A stretch of 64,000 nucleotides of DNA. Origin: JABDJX01 sp039942715 (GTDB lineage: Bacteria > Pseudomonadota > Alphaproteobacteria > Rhodobacterales > Rhodobacteraceae). The notes below the pieces were generated by a model. It ran no database searches. It was given only the letters and a program-made list of their open reading frames with translations, and had not been told where the DNA came from. Both the position numbers and the translations under genes were made by a program. Position 1 is the first letter of the stretch; every line of letters starts with the position of its first letter. Positions 8,069 to 15,961 of the stretch are shown one piece after another. The DNA lies in NCBI GenBank assembly GCA_039942715.1, contig JBDVBY010000001.1:186001-250000 (forward strand). The letters run 5' to 3'.

Positions 8069-9092
8069 TCAGGCCGACTTCAATCCAAGAACGGACAGTC
8101 CGAAGGTCGTGATCACCGATTACGATTTCGGCGATGTTCGCGTCGAAACCGAAATACTGGAAGCCGCCGGTGCCGAGGTAATCGCGCTTCAGGCCAAGCG
8201 CGAGGAAGACCTGTTTGATGCCGCGCCCGACTGTGCGGCGATGATCAATCAATATGCCCGCATCGGACAGGCAACGATCTCGCGCATGCAAAAATGCGAA
8301 GTCATCGCCCGCTATGGCGTCGGCGTTGACATCGTGGACGTGAAAGCGGCCACTGACAAAGGCATTCTTGTCACCAATGTGCAGAACTATTGCACCGAGG
8401 AGGTGGCAGATCACGCCATCGCCCTTTGGTTGACGCTTGCCCGGCGCTTGCCGGATTATGACAGAGCCACGCACGCGGGCGTTTGGAAGTGGCAAAGTGG
8501 GCAACCGGTTTATCGTCTGCGAGGGCGCACGATGGGCGTCGTGTCGCTGGGCAAGATCGGTCAGGCCATAGTCGCTCGGGCAAAAGCTTTCGGCGTGGAT
8601 GTCATCGCATACGATCCCTTTCTGCCATCGGAAGTTGCCGCAAATCTGGGCGTCGAACTGGTGAACAAGTCTGACCTGCTGGCCCGGTCCGACTATATGC
8701 TGATGCAAGCGCCCATGACGCCCGACACCCATCACTTCCTGTCGGACGCCGAATTTGCTGCGATGAAACCGGGCGCCATCCTTGTGAACACGGGCCGAGG
8801 CCCCACCGTCGACAACAAGGCTCTATTCCGGGCACTTAGCGAAGGCCATCTGGCGGCGGCCGGTCTGGACGACCCGGAAGAAGAGCCCGCAAAGCGCGCC
8901 AATTGGTCGCCAGATGACAACCCGCTTTTCACATTGCCGAACGTCCTCGTGACACCCCACGCCGCCTATTACTCCGAGGAATCCATTTGCGCCGCGCGCG
9001 TCACGGCCGCCACGCAAGTGGCCAAGGTGCTGACCGGACGCCTCCCAGATTACACAGTCAATGCTGACGCATTGGCCGCAACACCCGCTTGA
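8061..9092 (+). CDS. D-isomer-specific 2-hydroxyacid dehydrogenase (CtBP-like)
   Basis: This 343-residue NAD-dependent enzyme of the D-2-hydroxyacid dehydrogenase family interconverts 2-oxo acids and D-2-hydroxy acids. Family elements are YGVGVDIVDVKAATDKGI near residue 95, the nucleotide-binding VVSLGKIGQAI near 155 (the usual first Gly of GxGxxG is Ser), and the catalytic triad: Arg in VNTGRGPTVD, Glu in PEEEPA and His in TPHAAYYSEE. It overlaps the VOC gene by 8 bp and is followed 13 bp later by the RraA-like gene. In this operon it may reduce or oxidise a sugar-acid side product or the final 2-oxo acid. Confidence 0.92.
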   Translation: MIDQADFNPRTDSPKVVITDYDFGDVRVETEILEAAGAEVIALQAKREEDLFDAAPDCAAMINQYARIGQATISRMQKCEVIARYGVGVDIVDVKAATDKGILVTNVQNYCTEEVADHAIALWLTLARRLPDYDRATHAGVWKWQSGQPVYRLRGRTMGVVSLGKIGQAIVARAKAFGVDVIAYDPFLPSEVAANLGVELVNKSDLLARSDYMLMQAPMTPDTHHFLSDAEFAAMKPGAILVNTGRGPTVDNKALFRALSEGHLAAAGLDDPEEEPAKRANWSPDDNPLFTLPNVLVTPHAAYYSEESICAARVTAATQVAKVLTGRLPDYTVNADALAATPA

Positions 9093-9105
9093 ACAGGAGA
9101 AAGAC

Positions 9106-9795
9106 ATGCCAGAAGTGAGCACAGACCTCAGGGTCTTCAATGACTTTGAGCGCAACCCAGAGCTTTTGAAGAAGTTCGACAAGGTGCTTGAAGCCCTGTC
9201 CGCTGCTGCGATTTTTGCCGATGTGCAATACCGCACGGGCGTGATGGACAGCGCGATCAAACCTGCATTCCGCGCGAAAGTCACCGGACAGGCCGTGACC
9301 GTCCAACTTTCAGGTGGCGATCTGGTCGATCCTTTGAAGGCGCTTGAAATGGGTCAGGAGGGCGACGTGATTGTCGTTGACGCAGGCGGCGACCTTAACA
9401 CCTCGGTCTGTGGCGGATTGATGGGCGGCTTGGCTCTGAACCGTGGTATTCGCGGCATGATCGTCGATGGCGCTGGCCGCGACACCGACGAGTTGGAAGA
9501 GATCAACTGGCCCATCTGGACCCGCGCAATTACGCCGCGTGGCACGCACACGATGTTTTCAGAACGCAAGGAAGAGCTTTCGATCAACGTGCCGATCTCA
9601 TGTGGTGGCGTGGTCGTGAACCCTGGCGATTTTATCGTGGCCGACCTGATGGGCGCGGTGGTGATCCCGCAAGAGATCGCAGAGGAAACCGTTCGCCTGG
9701 CGCAAGAGCAGGCCGACCGCGAAGTCGCAACACGGGAATGGGTTGCTCAGGGAAAGACGGTCGAGGACCTCTTGAATGAATTCGGCCGCATCTAA
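9106..9795 (+). CDS. RraA-like family protein (aldolase/decarboxylase type)
   Basis: This 229-residue protein belongs to the family that includes 4-hydroxy-4-methyl-2-oxoglutarate aldolase, oxaloacetate decarboxylase and the RNase E inhibitor RraA. Typical segments are GQAVTVQLSGGD, VIVVDAGGD, GGLMGGLALNRGIRGMIVDG followed by GRD, and the C-terminal GDFIVADLMGAVVIP. The metal-binding Asp and the Arg of the family motif are kept. AGGAG lies 8 bases before the ATG at 9106. Within a sugar-acid operon a retro-aldol or decarboxylation of a 2-oxo acid is more plausible than RNA regulation. The last 20 bp overlap the next gene. Confidence 0.88.
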   Translation: MPEVSTDLRVFNDFERNPELLKKFDKVLEALSAAAIFADVQYRTGVMDSAIKPAFRAKVTGQAVTVQLSGGDLVDPLKALEMGQEGDVIVVDAGGDLNTSVCGGLMGGLALNRGIRGMIVDGAGRDTDELEEINWPIWTRAITPRGTHTMFSERKEELSINVPISCGGVVVNPGDFIVADLMGAVVIPQEIAEETVRLAQEQADREVATREWVAQGKTVEDLLNEFGRI

Positions 9796-10696
9796 GCCAG
9801 CGCTCGTTGGCATCGATTGGGGCACCTCGTCACTGCGCGCTTTTCTGATTGGTGCAGGCGGCGAGGTGCTGGACAGCATCATGTCGGACGAAGGGATCAT
9901 GCATGTTCCTGATCGTGATTTCGATGCGGTTTTTGACCGGGTTGTCGGATCGCTGCCGGTGGGGCCGGGTCTGCCAGTTCTGATGTCCGGCATGATCACG
10001 AGCCGCAATGGCTGGGTCGAAACGCCTTACGCACAATTGCCCCTTGGGGCGGAGCGTCTTGCGGGTTCGATCGTGTCACACGGGACCAAAACCGGTGCCG
10101 AAGTTCATTTCGTGACCGGTGCCGCGACCGAACACAAAGGCGGCCCCGATGTGATGCGGGGCGAAGAAACACAGATCGTTGGTGTTGCCGCTTTGGGGTT
10201 AACCGACGGACTCTTCGTTATGCCTGGCACCCATAGCAAATGGGTGAACCTTGAGGGTTCCGGGATCGCGAATTTTTCGACCTACATGACCGGCGAAATC
10301 TTTGCCGCATTGAAGGATCGCACTATCCTTGGAACTTTGATCGAGGATGGCGACTACAACGGCGCGGGTTTTGAAGCGGGCGTCGCGGCCGGGTTGGAGG
10401 ACAGTGCAGACCTTTTACACAACCTGTTCCATGTGCGCACCTTGCCGCTTATGGAAATGATCCCGAAGCCCGCCGTCGCGGATTACCTTTCTGGCCTTTT
10501 GATCGGAACCGAGATTTCAGCCGCAACCCAAGACGTCGACACCGCTGACCACATCACAATCGTCGGGCGCAGCGACTTGTCTGACCGTTATGAAATCGCT
10601 CTGCGTTTGGGAGGCTTCCAAAACCGGCACGCACCAAACGATGTTGTTGCACGGGGCCATTTCGAGATCGCGCGATACGCGGGGCTTATAGGGTGA
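9776..10696 (+). CDS. dgoK: 2-dehydro-3-deoxygalactonokinase
   Basis: This is a 306-residue kinase that phosphorylates 2-dehydro-3-deoxygalactonate at position 6 using ATP. The actin-like ATPase start VGIDWGTSSLRAFLI is at residues 10-24, and SGMITSRNGW near 68 and VMPGTHSKWVNL near 150 are conserved in the DgoK family. Gene order kinase-aldolase is the usual one for this pathway. It overlaps the RraA-like gene by 20 bp and the aldolase by 4 bp (GTGA). Together with the aldolase it converts the keto-deoxy acid to pyruvate and glyceraldehyde 3-phosphate. Confidence 0.92.
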   Translation: MNSAASKPALVGIDWGTSSLRAFLIGAGGEVLDSIMSDEGIMHVPDRDFDAVFDRVVGSLPVGPGLPVLMSGMITSRNGWVETPYAQLPLGAERLAGSIVSHGTKTGAEVHFVTGAATEHKGGPDVMRGEETQIVGVAALGLTDGLFVMPGTHSKWVNLEGSGIANFSTYMTGEIFAALKDRTILGTLIEDGDYNGAGFEAGVAAGLEDSADLLHNLFHVRTLPLMEMIPKPAVADYLSGLLIGTEISAATQDVDTADHITIVGRSDLSDRYEIALRLGGFQNRHAPNDVVARGHFEIARYAGLIG

Positions 10697-11319
10697 CCGA
10701 TCTTTCCAGCGCGCTTGAGACGAACCCGCTCATTGCAATCCTTCGGGGCCTTTCCCCCGATAAGGCCGAAGCCGTCTCGGATACATTGGTCGGCGCCGGT
10801 TTCCGTATCATTGAGATACCGATGAACTCTCCGCTGCCCCTGGACTCGATTGCCTGCATGGCGGAACGGCACGGGGCGCGGGCCGTCATTGGCGCGGGAA
10901 CCGTTTTGACCGTAGATGACGTGAGTGCTGTGGCCGAAGCAGGCGGGCGCATTATCGTGTCACCAAACATGAACCCGGCCGTTGGGCGCGCGGCTGTTGC
11001 ACACGGGCTTTATTGGTGTCCGGGCGTCATGACACCCACTGAGGCTTTCGCAGCCTTGGAGATCGGGGCGAGTGTTCTGAAATTATTCCCGGCAGAAATG
11101 GTGCCGCCCGCCGCGATCTCGGCAATGCGTGCCGTACTGCCAAAGAACACCGTCATTGCAGCCGTTGGCGGCATAACACCCGACACCATGGCACGTTATC
11201 TTGCCGCTGGTGTAGATGGCTTCGGGTTGGGCTCGGCCCTTTTCAAGCCAGACTATTCGCTTGACGACATAGGTGAACGGGCCAGTGCCTACATCAATGC
11301 TTGGAAGGAACTGAAATGA
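10693..11319 (+). CDS. dgoA: 2-dehydro-3-deoxy-6-phosphogalactonate aldolase
   Basis: This is a 208-residue class I aldolase of the KDPG/KDPGal family that splits 2-dehydro-3-deoxy-6-phosphogalactonate into pyruvate and glyceraldehyde 3-phosphate. Landmarks are AILRGLSPDKAEAVSDTL near residue 14, the Glu in IIEIPMNSP, GAGTVLTVDDV, SPNMNPAV, and the Schiff-base Lys in VLKLFPAE near 132. The start is GTG within the GTGA overlap with the kinase stop. Its own stop overlaps the SDR start (ATGA). Preference for the galacto isomer is inferred from pairing with dgoK. Confidence 0.92.
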   Translation: MTDLSSALETNPLIAILRGLSPDKAEAVSDTLVGAGFRIIEIPMNSPLPLDSIACMAERHGARAVIGAGTVLTVDDVSAVAEAGGRIIVSPNMNPAVGRAAVAHGLYWCPGVMTPTEAFAALEIGASVLKLFPAEMVPPAAISAMRAVLPKNTVIAAVGGITPDTMARYLAAGVDGFGLGSALFKPDYSLDDIGERASAYINAWKELK

Positions 11320-12017
11320 AACACGCCCTTGTCACAGGCGGCACCGGCGGGATTGGATCGGGCGTGGCGCGTGCACTTGCGAGTGCTGGTTGGTCTGTGA
11401 TTGCCGCTTCGGCCTCTCAATCAGAGATCGACGAATTTGACCCCCAGGACGGCATCGCTACACAGCTTTTGGATGTAACCGATCAGGCGTCCGTTGATGC
11501 CTTGTTCGGCGCGCAGCCGCAATTGGACGCGCTAGTGAATTGCGCCGGCATCCTGCGGAGGGGCGACGAATATGATATCGACGTGTTTGCCAAGGTGCTG
11601 GACGTCAACCTGACCGGAACAATGCGCTGCTGCCTGGCTGCTAAGCCGCTGCTAGCAAAAACGGGCGGTGCCATTGTCAACACGGCCTCCATGCTCAGCA
11701 CATTTGGCGGGCCGCTGGTTCCGGCCTATTCCGCATCCAAGGGCGGCGTGGCGCAACTGACTAAAGCCTTGGCCGGGCATTGGGCCGACCAGGGTATCCG
11801 CGTCAACGCCATTGCGCCCGGCTGGATCGAAACCGAGATGACCCAAGGCCTGCGCGACAGCCCAGCCCGAACCGAAGGGATTATGGCGCGCACGCCGATG
11901 AAGCGATGGGGCAAGACGGAAGAAGTAGGCGCGCTGGTGCGTTGGCTTTTGAGCGATGATGCCAGCTTTGTCACCGGATCGGTTTATCCGGTCGACGGTG
12001 GTTATTTAGCGATGTGA
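11316..12017 (+). CDS. SDR family oxidoreductase, probable sugar or sugar-acid dehydrogenase
   Basis: This is a 233-residue short-chain dehydrogenase with TGGTGGIGSGVA at residue 7, NCAGIL near 78, and catalytic Tyr/Lys in YSASKGG near 140. The C-terminus ends DGGYLAM, as in many SDRs. The ATG at 11316 overlaps the aldolase stop by 4 bp, so the gene is translationally coupled to dgoA. An in-frame start five codons upstream is unnecessary. In De Ley-Doudoroff-type pathways an SDR of this size oxidises galactose to the lactone that SMP-30 opens, so that role fits, but the substrate is inferred from context. Confidence 0.88.
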   Translation: MKHALVTGGTGGIGSGVARALASAGWSVIAASASQSEIDEFDPQDGIATQLLDVTDQASVDALFGAQPQLDALVNCAGILRRGDEYDIDVFAKVLDVNLTGTMRCCLAAKPLLAKTGGAIVNTASMLSTFGGPLVPAYSASKGGVAQLTKALAGHWADQGIRVNAIAPGWIETEMTQGLRDSPARTEGIMARTPMKRWGKTEEVGALVRWLLSDDASFVTGSVYPVDGGYLAM

Positions 12018-12026
12018 GGATAGACC

Positions 12027-12545
12027 ATGACAGATGATGACACAGCCCGGATGCCGTATCAATTGCCGTTCCCCAAGGACGCGCAAAACGAGATCGTGAT
12101 CCCGAACGCAGCAAGCGAGGACGAAAGGCTTTGGGTGCCCCAGGCCGAAAACGTCTGGTTCCGCCCGCTTTGCCTGAACCGGTCGCAGGGTTATTGGATG
12201 AACCTTTTGAAAGTGCGCAAGGCCGGTGTGTTGTCACGTCACCGCCATCCGCAGCCTGTCCATGGATTTGTCCTGAAGGGGCGCTGGCATTATCTGGAAC
12301 ATGACTGGGTCGCCGAAGAAGGCGGCTATGTTTACGAGCCGCCTGGCGAGACGCATACGCTCGTGGTCCCGGATGATGTGGAAGAGATGATCACCTATTT
12401 TCAGGTTAACGGAGTGATGTGCTATGTCGATCCCTGGGGCGAGGTGCAGGGCTATGAGGATGTCTTCACCAAAATTGATCTCTGTAGGAAACATTTCACC
12501 GAGGTTGGGCTAGGCGAGGACTACGTCGATCAATTCATTAGGTAA
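12027..12545 (+). CDS. Cupin protein of the 2,4'-dihydroxyacetophenone dioxygenase-like family
   Basis: This is a 172-residue single-domain cupin. Metal-ligand motif 1 is SRHRHPQPVHGFVLKG, with two His and a downstream His, and motif 2 is YEPPGETHTLVVPDD near residue 105. The family includes acetylacetone- and dihydroxyacetophenone-cleaving dioxygenases, as well as cupins of unknown role in sugar operons. It lies 9 bp after the SDR gene and is the last gene of the operon. Here it could be a sugar isomerase-like or dioxygenase enzyme; sequence alone does not decide. Confidence 0.82.
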   Translation: MTDDDTARMPYQLPFPKDAQNEIVIPNAASEDERLWVPQAENVWFRPLCLNRSQGYWMNLLKVRKAGVLSRHRHPQPVHGFVLKGRWHYLEHDWVAEEGGYVYEPPGETHTLVVPDDVEEMITYFQVNGVMCYVDPWGEVQGYEDVFTKIDLCRKHFTEVGLGEDYVDQFIR

Positions 12546-12850
12546 TATGGTGCATACGATATGAGCGGCCCATCAACCGGGAAGTGTCGCGCTGGTGCTT
12601 GTATTGCCGCGCCTTACGGCTGTCGTGGGTGGGAAAGCGGCCATTGGCGCAGTTGCAGCGAATTGGTGCGTTGTCCCGCTCAACGGACCTTCGAACAAAC
12701 TGCAGCTAAAGACTGGATTGAGCCCAGAGTCACCGATGCTGCACGATGAACGAATGTCGGCTTTTAGTTCGACGGAAAGTCAGGCATCTTTCGTTAAACC
12801 CACTCATACAGGCAGACCTGCGCTAATCCTAAAGAAGAAATGGAGCAAAA
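12546..12850. other. Intergenic region with one degenerate dispersed repeat
   Basis: These 305 bp between the cupin gene and the secreted-protein gene contain no convincing gene; the open frame across them has no family features and clashes with the next gene. The segment 12716-12770 (ATTGAGCCCAGA, CGATGCTGC, GAATGTCGGCTTT) is a copy of the intergenic repeat seen elsewhere. The promoter of the next gene should lie in 12780-12840. Confidence 0.6.
12690..12775. repeat. Degenerate dispersed intergenic repeat, copy 1
   Basis: It contains GAGCCCAGA, CCGATGCTGC and GAATGTCGGCTTT in the order seen in the copy at 15845-15940. Similarity is recognised by eye over about 55 bases and is imperfect. Confidence 0.5.
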
Positions 12851-13384
12851 ATGATGCTGACGAAATCACTGCCGATCGCATCCTGCATTCTAGCCTTGGC
12901 AAGCCCCGCTCTTGCGGAAAACGTGGAAATCTATCTGGTCGACATGCTCGACAATATTCAAGACGGCTATTGCATTGACATCGCCAAGGGCAAAGGTGAT
13001 GCAGCGAACCCAGAAGACGGGCTTCAGGCGCATACATGCTATGGCACGCTTGGTGAAGTTCTGGTGGATCAAGCCTTCGACCCCGGTCAGTTCGCTGACG
13101 GCGTGCTTTACATGCCCGAGTTTGACGTTTGCATGCAGGCGCCATCAACCGAGTCTGGCGCGGCTGCTGAACTCGCAAGCTGTGACGGCTCGACAGCCCA
13201 AAGCTGGGTGTTTGACGGTGAAGGCACAATCGCCCCGGCCTCAGCACCAGAAATGTGCCTCACAGTGAGCGGCGAAACGCGTACCGGCCGCAGCGACGAC
13301 AACCAGATGATCGCCTTGGCGCTTCTCGCTTGCGATGCTGATCAGGCTGTCAATCAGACTTGGTCCAACCGCACTGCGGAATGA
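12851..13384 (+). CDS. Secreted protein with ricin-type beta-trefoil-like repeats
   Basis: This 177-residue protein has a clear Sec signal peptide (residues 1-22, ending ALA before ENVE). The mature part holds six Cys and two QxW-like motifs, AQSWVFDGEG near 121 and NQTWSN near the C-terminus. These are the hallmark of ricin-B/beta-trefoil carbohydrate-binding domains. GGAG sits 5 bases before the ATG. It stands alone between the sugar operon and the DedA pair. A role in binding glycans outside the cytoplasm is inferred from the fold; the second and third trefoil repeats look shortened, so the domain call is moderate. Confidence 0.75.
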   Translation: MMLTKSLPIASCILALASPALAENVEIYLVDMLDNIQDGYCIDIAKGKGDAANPEDGLQAHTCYGTLGEVLVDQAFDPGQFADGVLYMPEFDVCMQAPSTESGAAAELASCDGSTAQSWVFDGEGTIAPASAPEMCLTVSGETRTGRSDDNQMIALALLACDADQAVNQTWSNRTAE

Positions 13385-13463
13385 CAGTGAACCTGAAGTA
13401 CGTGTTCCGAGGCAAACGGCAATCATCTAACCATGGCTATGAGCGTTTCGTGGCCATGGTGAT

Positions 13464-13838
13464 GTGTCGTGCTGCGCCCAAATGCTAGGCCGCTTCAAAA
13501 CCCTTTGGGCGCACCACCGTTTAGCTACGGTGGCCTTTCTCGCGTTGTCTTGTATCGCTTGCTATTTTGCAATCAACGCTATCGCAGCGGCGGTTTACTG
13601 GAACGATCCGCGTCATCAGGATCAGCCTCTCGCTGATTGGATGACCCCGCGCTATGTCGCGCAATCCTACGACATTCCGCCGAAAGTTCTTGGCCCTGCG
13701 CTATTTATCGACCCTACCGAACCACCGAGACGGCTAAGGCTCGAAGACATTGCCACTGCCAACGGGGTGACGCTCGACATCTTACAACAGCGCGTTACCG
13801 AAGCCACAGCCTCATTTCGGTCCAGCCGCGATGACTGA
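13464..13838 (+). CDS. Unknown single-pass membrane protein next to DedA
   Basis: This is a 124-residue protein with one hydrophobic segment at about residues 23-45 (VAFLALSCIACYFAINAIAAAVYW) and a polar C-terminal part outside or in the periplasm. The latter carries PRYVAQSYDIPPKVLGPALF and EDIATANGVTLDILQQRV. The start is either GTG at 13464 or ATG at 13482, and neither has a strong ribosome site. It overlaps the DedA gene by 8 bp, so the two are very likely made together and may form a complex. I do not recognise the family. Confidence 0.65.
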   Translation: MSCCAQMLGRFKTLWAHHRLATVAFLALSCIACYFAINAIAAAVYWNDPRHQDQPLADWMTPRYVAQSYDIPPKVLGPALFIDPTEPPRRLRLEDIATANGVTLDILQQRVTEATASFRSSRDD

Positions 13839-14433
13839 AACGATCCTTGATCTGATGACGAACTATGGGGTGTCGATACTCTTCGTCGTCACATTTCTGT
13901 CCTGCCTCTGCGTCCCAATACCCTCTTCGTTGATGATGTTGGCAGGTGGCAGCTTTGCGGCCACTGGTGATCTGAACACAACCGCAACCGTCGCGGCCGC
14001 CTACACCGGAGCTGTTGCAGGCGACAATACCGGCTATTTGATCGCCCGGACATTCGGTACACGGCTCACCGGTTGGCTTGATGCAAACCCAAAGCGCGCA
14101 AAGCTACGCGACAACGCGAAATCCTACATGGACAAGAAGGGCGCCATAAGCGTCTTTCTCTCTTGCTGGCTCGTTGCCCCACTTGGCCCGTACGTAAATC
14201 TCGTCAGTGGCATGACCCGCTTTAATTGGGCAAAATTTGCGCTGTGGGGAGCGCTAGGAGAGGTGTTTTGGGTTGGGATATACATTGGCCTTGGCTACAG
14301 CTTTTCGGAACAGATTACGACTTTGGCCAGCATGCTCGGCAATGCCAGTGGCTTTGTCGTCGCCTTGCTGGGTGTAGTCCTACTCGGGCGCTGGCTGTGG
14401 AACGCCAGCAAGCCGAAACATCAACCAGTGTGA
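13831..14433 (+). CDS. DedA family membrane protein
   Basis: This 200-residue protein has four to five membrane segments. It matches the DedA/VTT family, whose members are implicated in undecaprenyl phosphate or lipid flipping and membrane homeostasis. Conserved parts are the early CVPIPSSLMMLAGG, the GDNTGYLIARTFG loop near residue 70, and the FLSCWLVAPLGPYVNLVSGMTRFNW region near 110-135 that carries the family Arg/Pro signature region. It overlaps the preceding small membrane gene by 8 bp. No regulatory site is apparent. Confidence 0.88.
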   Translation: MTETILDLMTNYGVSILFVVTFLSCLCVPIPSSLMMLAGGSFAATGDLNTTATVAAAYTGAVAGDNTGYLIARTFGTRLTGWLDANPKRAKLRDNAKSYMDKKGAISVFLSCWLVAPLGPYVNLVSGMTRFNWAKFALWGALGEVFWVGIYIGLGYSFSEQITTLASMLGNASGFVVALLGVVLLGRWLWNASKPKHQPV

Positions 14434-14529
14434 CGGATATCGGCGTCAGATCGAATCCTGAACTGGAAAAAGCAGCCATTTATCTCAATGTTCTTAATGT
14501 CTGCTAGGTCCTGCGTTGCCGACCTTCAG

Positions 14530-14605
14530 GCCACTTTCAGGGCGATTTTACCCAACCGAAATCGTCGGATGACCGCAATGAGCCTAAAGCGGCCCTAATC
14601 CGCGC
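14530..14605. repeat. Degenerate dispersed intergenic repeat, copy 2
   Basis: It contains TTTTACCCAACCGAAATCG, TCGGATGACCGCAATGAGCC and TAAAGCGGCC. It aligns by eye with the copies at 15845 and 16885, and lies between two gene pairs. Confidence 0.5.
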
Positions 14606-14686
14606 CCTATATTAAACAGCAATGATTTGCGCACGTCGCACTAGACGCCTAGGCTGGCTATACCTGTTAGTGAGGAACCTATCGTC

Positions 14687-15169
14687 TTGAGCTTTTTTAG
14701 AAATCTGACTTTGATCTTACTCCTTACTTTCGTTTGGACCACCGATACAAAAGCGCAGGGTCTGCTGGACGGGAAAGCTTTTTCGGGAATGATCGGTCCG
14801 GCAGAAAACCCTGATCTGTCAGACAGCCTGTATTTCGACGATGGCCGTTTCTGGTCTGACATTTGCACCCGCTGTGGGTTTGTCCCCGGAGTATATCTTG
14901 CCCAAGAAACTCAAGAAGGCATCACCTTCAGTGGAACGCTTGAGAGCGAAAGCCGTGGCCAGTTTGAGTATGAGGGCACTGTAAAAGACGATGGCTCTAT
15001 CGTCGTTTCGGTCATCTGGGAACGTCGTCGCTGGTACTGGACATCCAAACGCGAAATCATATTTCTCGGAGAGCTAGTGGAGCATGAGCAGACAGTTTCA
15101 CTATCAGAGACCCTTCAGAAAATGCAAACTCTAGACCCCGACGGCAATCCCCTTTGCGCGCGGTTTTGA
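14687..15169 (+). CDS. Unknown exported protein
   Basis: This 160-residue protein has a 23-residue signal peptide (FRNLTLILLLTFVWTTDTKA before QGLL). The mature part is rich in short beta-like stretches such as FSGTLESESRGQFEYEGTV and one CTRC pair near residue 61. The start is a TTG with GAGG 11 bases upstream; no ATG is available near the signal peptide. It overlaps the next membrane-protein gene by 16 bp, implying co-expression. I do not recognise a family. The pair mirrors the small protein plus DedA arrangement at 13464-14433. Confidence 0.7.
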   Translation: MSFFRNLTLILLLTFVWTTDTKAQGLLDGKAFSGMIGPAENPDLSDSLYFDDGRFWSDICTRCGFVPGVYLAQETQEGITFSGTLESESRGQFEYEGTVKDDGSIVVSVIWERRRWYWTSKREIIFLGELVEHEQTVSLSETLQKMQTLDPDGNPLCARF

Positions 15170-15798
15170 AACGTCTTTGGGCCAAAAGAAAAGTCATACT
15201 TCTCTATGGTTTACTTCTACTTGGTGGATGGTTCCTTGGTGATGTTCTGAAAGAATTGACCATTCCCGAGATGCGCCCAATGAACGAACCAATGATCCAC
15301 CGCATCGTTATGATTGCCTTCGCAGCCTTCATCGTCTTGGCAGCAATCCCATTTGTGCCCGGTGCCGAGATTGGTTTCGCGCTTTTGCTGTTGTTTGGCG
15401 GACAAGTCGCCCCATTAGTTTATCTAGGCATGGTGGGCGCATTGGTTTTCTCTTACGTCATCGCTCGGCTGGTGCCATCCACTGCTTTGAGCTGTGCACT
15501 TGATTGGCTTGGGCTTGAGAAGGCGTCGAAATTTATCGCCAAACTTGATGCAACACCCCAAAATGATCGCCTTGCCATGCTGTCTGGCGTTATGCCGTCC
15601 AAATATGGCCAGAAACTGCTCCATCACAGATTTGTTCTTCTTGCGGTTGCTCTAAATACACCAGGAAACTCGTTGATTGGAGGTGGTGGCGGACTAGCGT
15701 TCATTGCAGGCGCATCACGGCTATTTGGCTTCTGGCCTTTCTTAGCGGTTGTGATTTGTGCAGTCGCCCCCGTACCGTTGTTCTTTCTACTGACTTAA
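15154..15798 (+). CDS. Polytopic membrane protein, VTT/DedA-superfamily-like
   Basis: This is a 214-residue protein with about five hydrophobic segments. The segment AAIPFVPGAEIGFALLLLFG and the later NTPGNSLIGGGGGLAFIAG resemble the re-entrant loops of VTT-domain proteins (TVP38/TMEM64/DedA), which handle lipids in membranes. The start is TTG at 15154 or TTG at 15166; both overlap the previous gene. The similarity to VTT is by eye, so the family assignment is moderate. It is the second such membrane protein within 2 kb. Confidence 0.7.
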   Translation: MRAVLKRLWAKRKVILLYGLLLLGGWFLGDVLKELTIPEMRPMNEPMIHRIVMIAFAAFIVLAAIPFVPGAEIGFALLLLFGGQVAPLVYLGMVGALVFSYVIARLVPSTALSCALDWLGLEKASKFIAKLDATPQNDRLAMLSGVMPSKYGQKLLHHRFVLLAVALNTPGNSLIGGGGGLAFIAGASRLFGFWPFLAVVICAVAPVPLFFLLT

Positions 15799-15844
15799 GG
15801 ATGCCAATAACGTCCGCTCTGTCCGCTTAGCAGACCTTGATGCG

Positions 15845-15940
15845 GTTTTCAGGTCAGATTTGTCCGACTGAAACCATCAGATGTCGGCTTTGAGCCCAAA
15901 ATGTCCAATGCTGCGCTTTGCGAGAATGTCTGCTATCTTG
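15845..15940. repeat. Degenerate dispersed intergenic repeat, copy 3 (clearest)
   Basis: It contains ATTTGTCCGACTGAAACC, ATGTCGGCTTTGAGCCCAAA, CCAATGCTGCGCTTTGCG and GAATGTCTGCT. This copy serves as the reference for the others. It lies in the promoter region of the methyltransferase gene. Confidence 0.6.
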
Positions 15941-15961
15941 GGCTGAAAGGAGTGGCACCTT

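Noticed and set aside
9106..9795. RraA-like protein as a ribonuclease E regulator
   Set aside because: The operon is catabolic and the metal and Asp/Arg residues of the aldolase/decarboxylase branch are kept, so an enzymatic role is more likely.
12595..12978. 127-codon frame before the ricin-like gene
   Set aside because: It runs through the dispersed repeat and into the signal peptide region of a clear gene in another frame.
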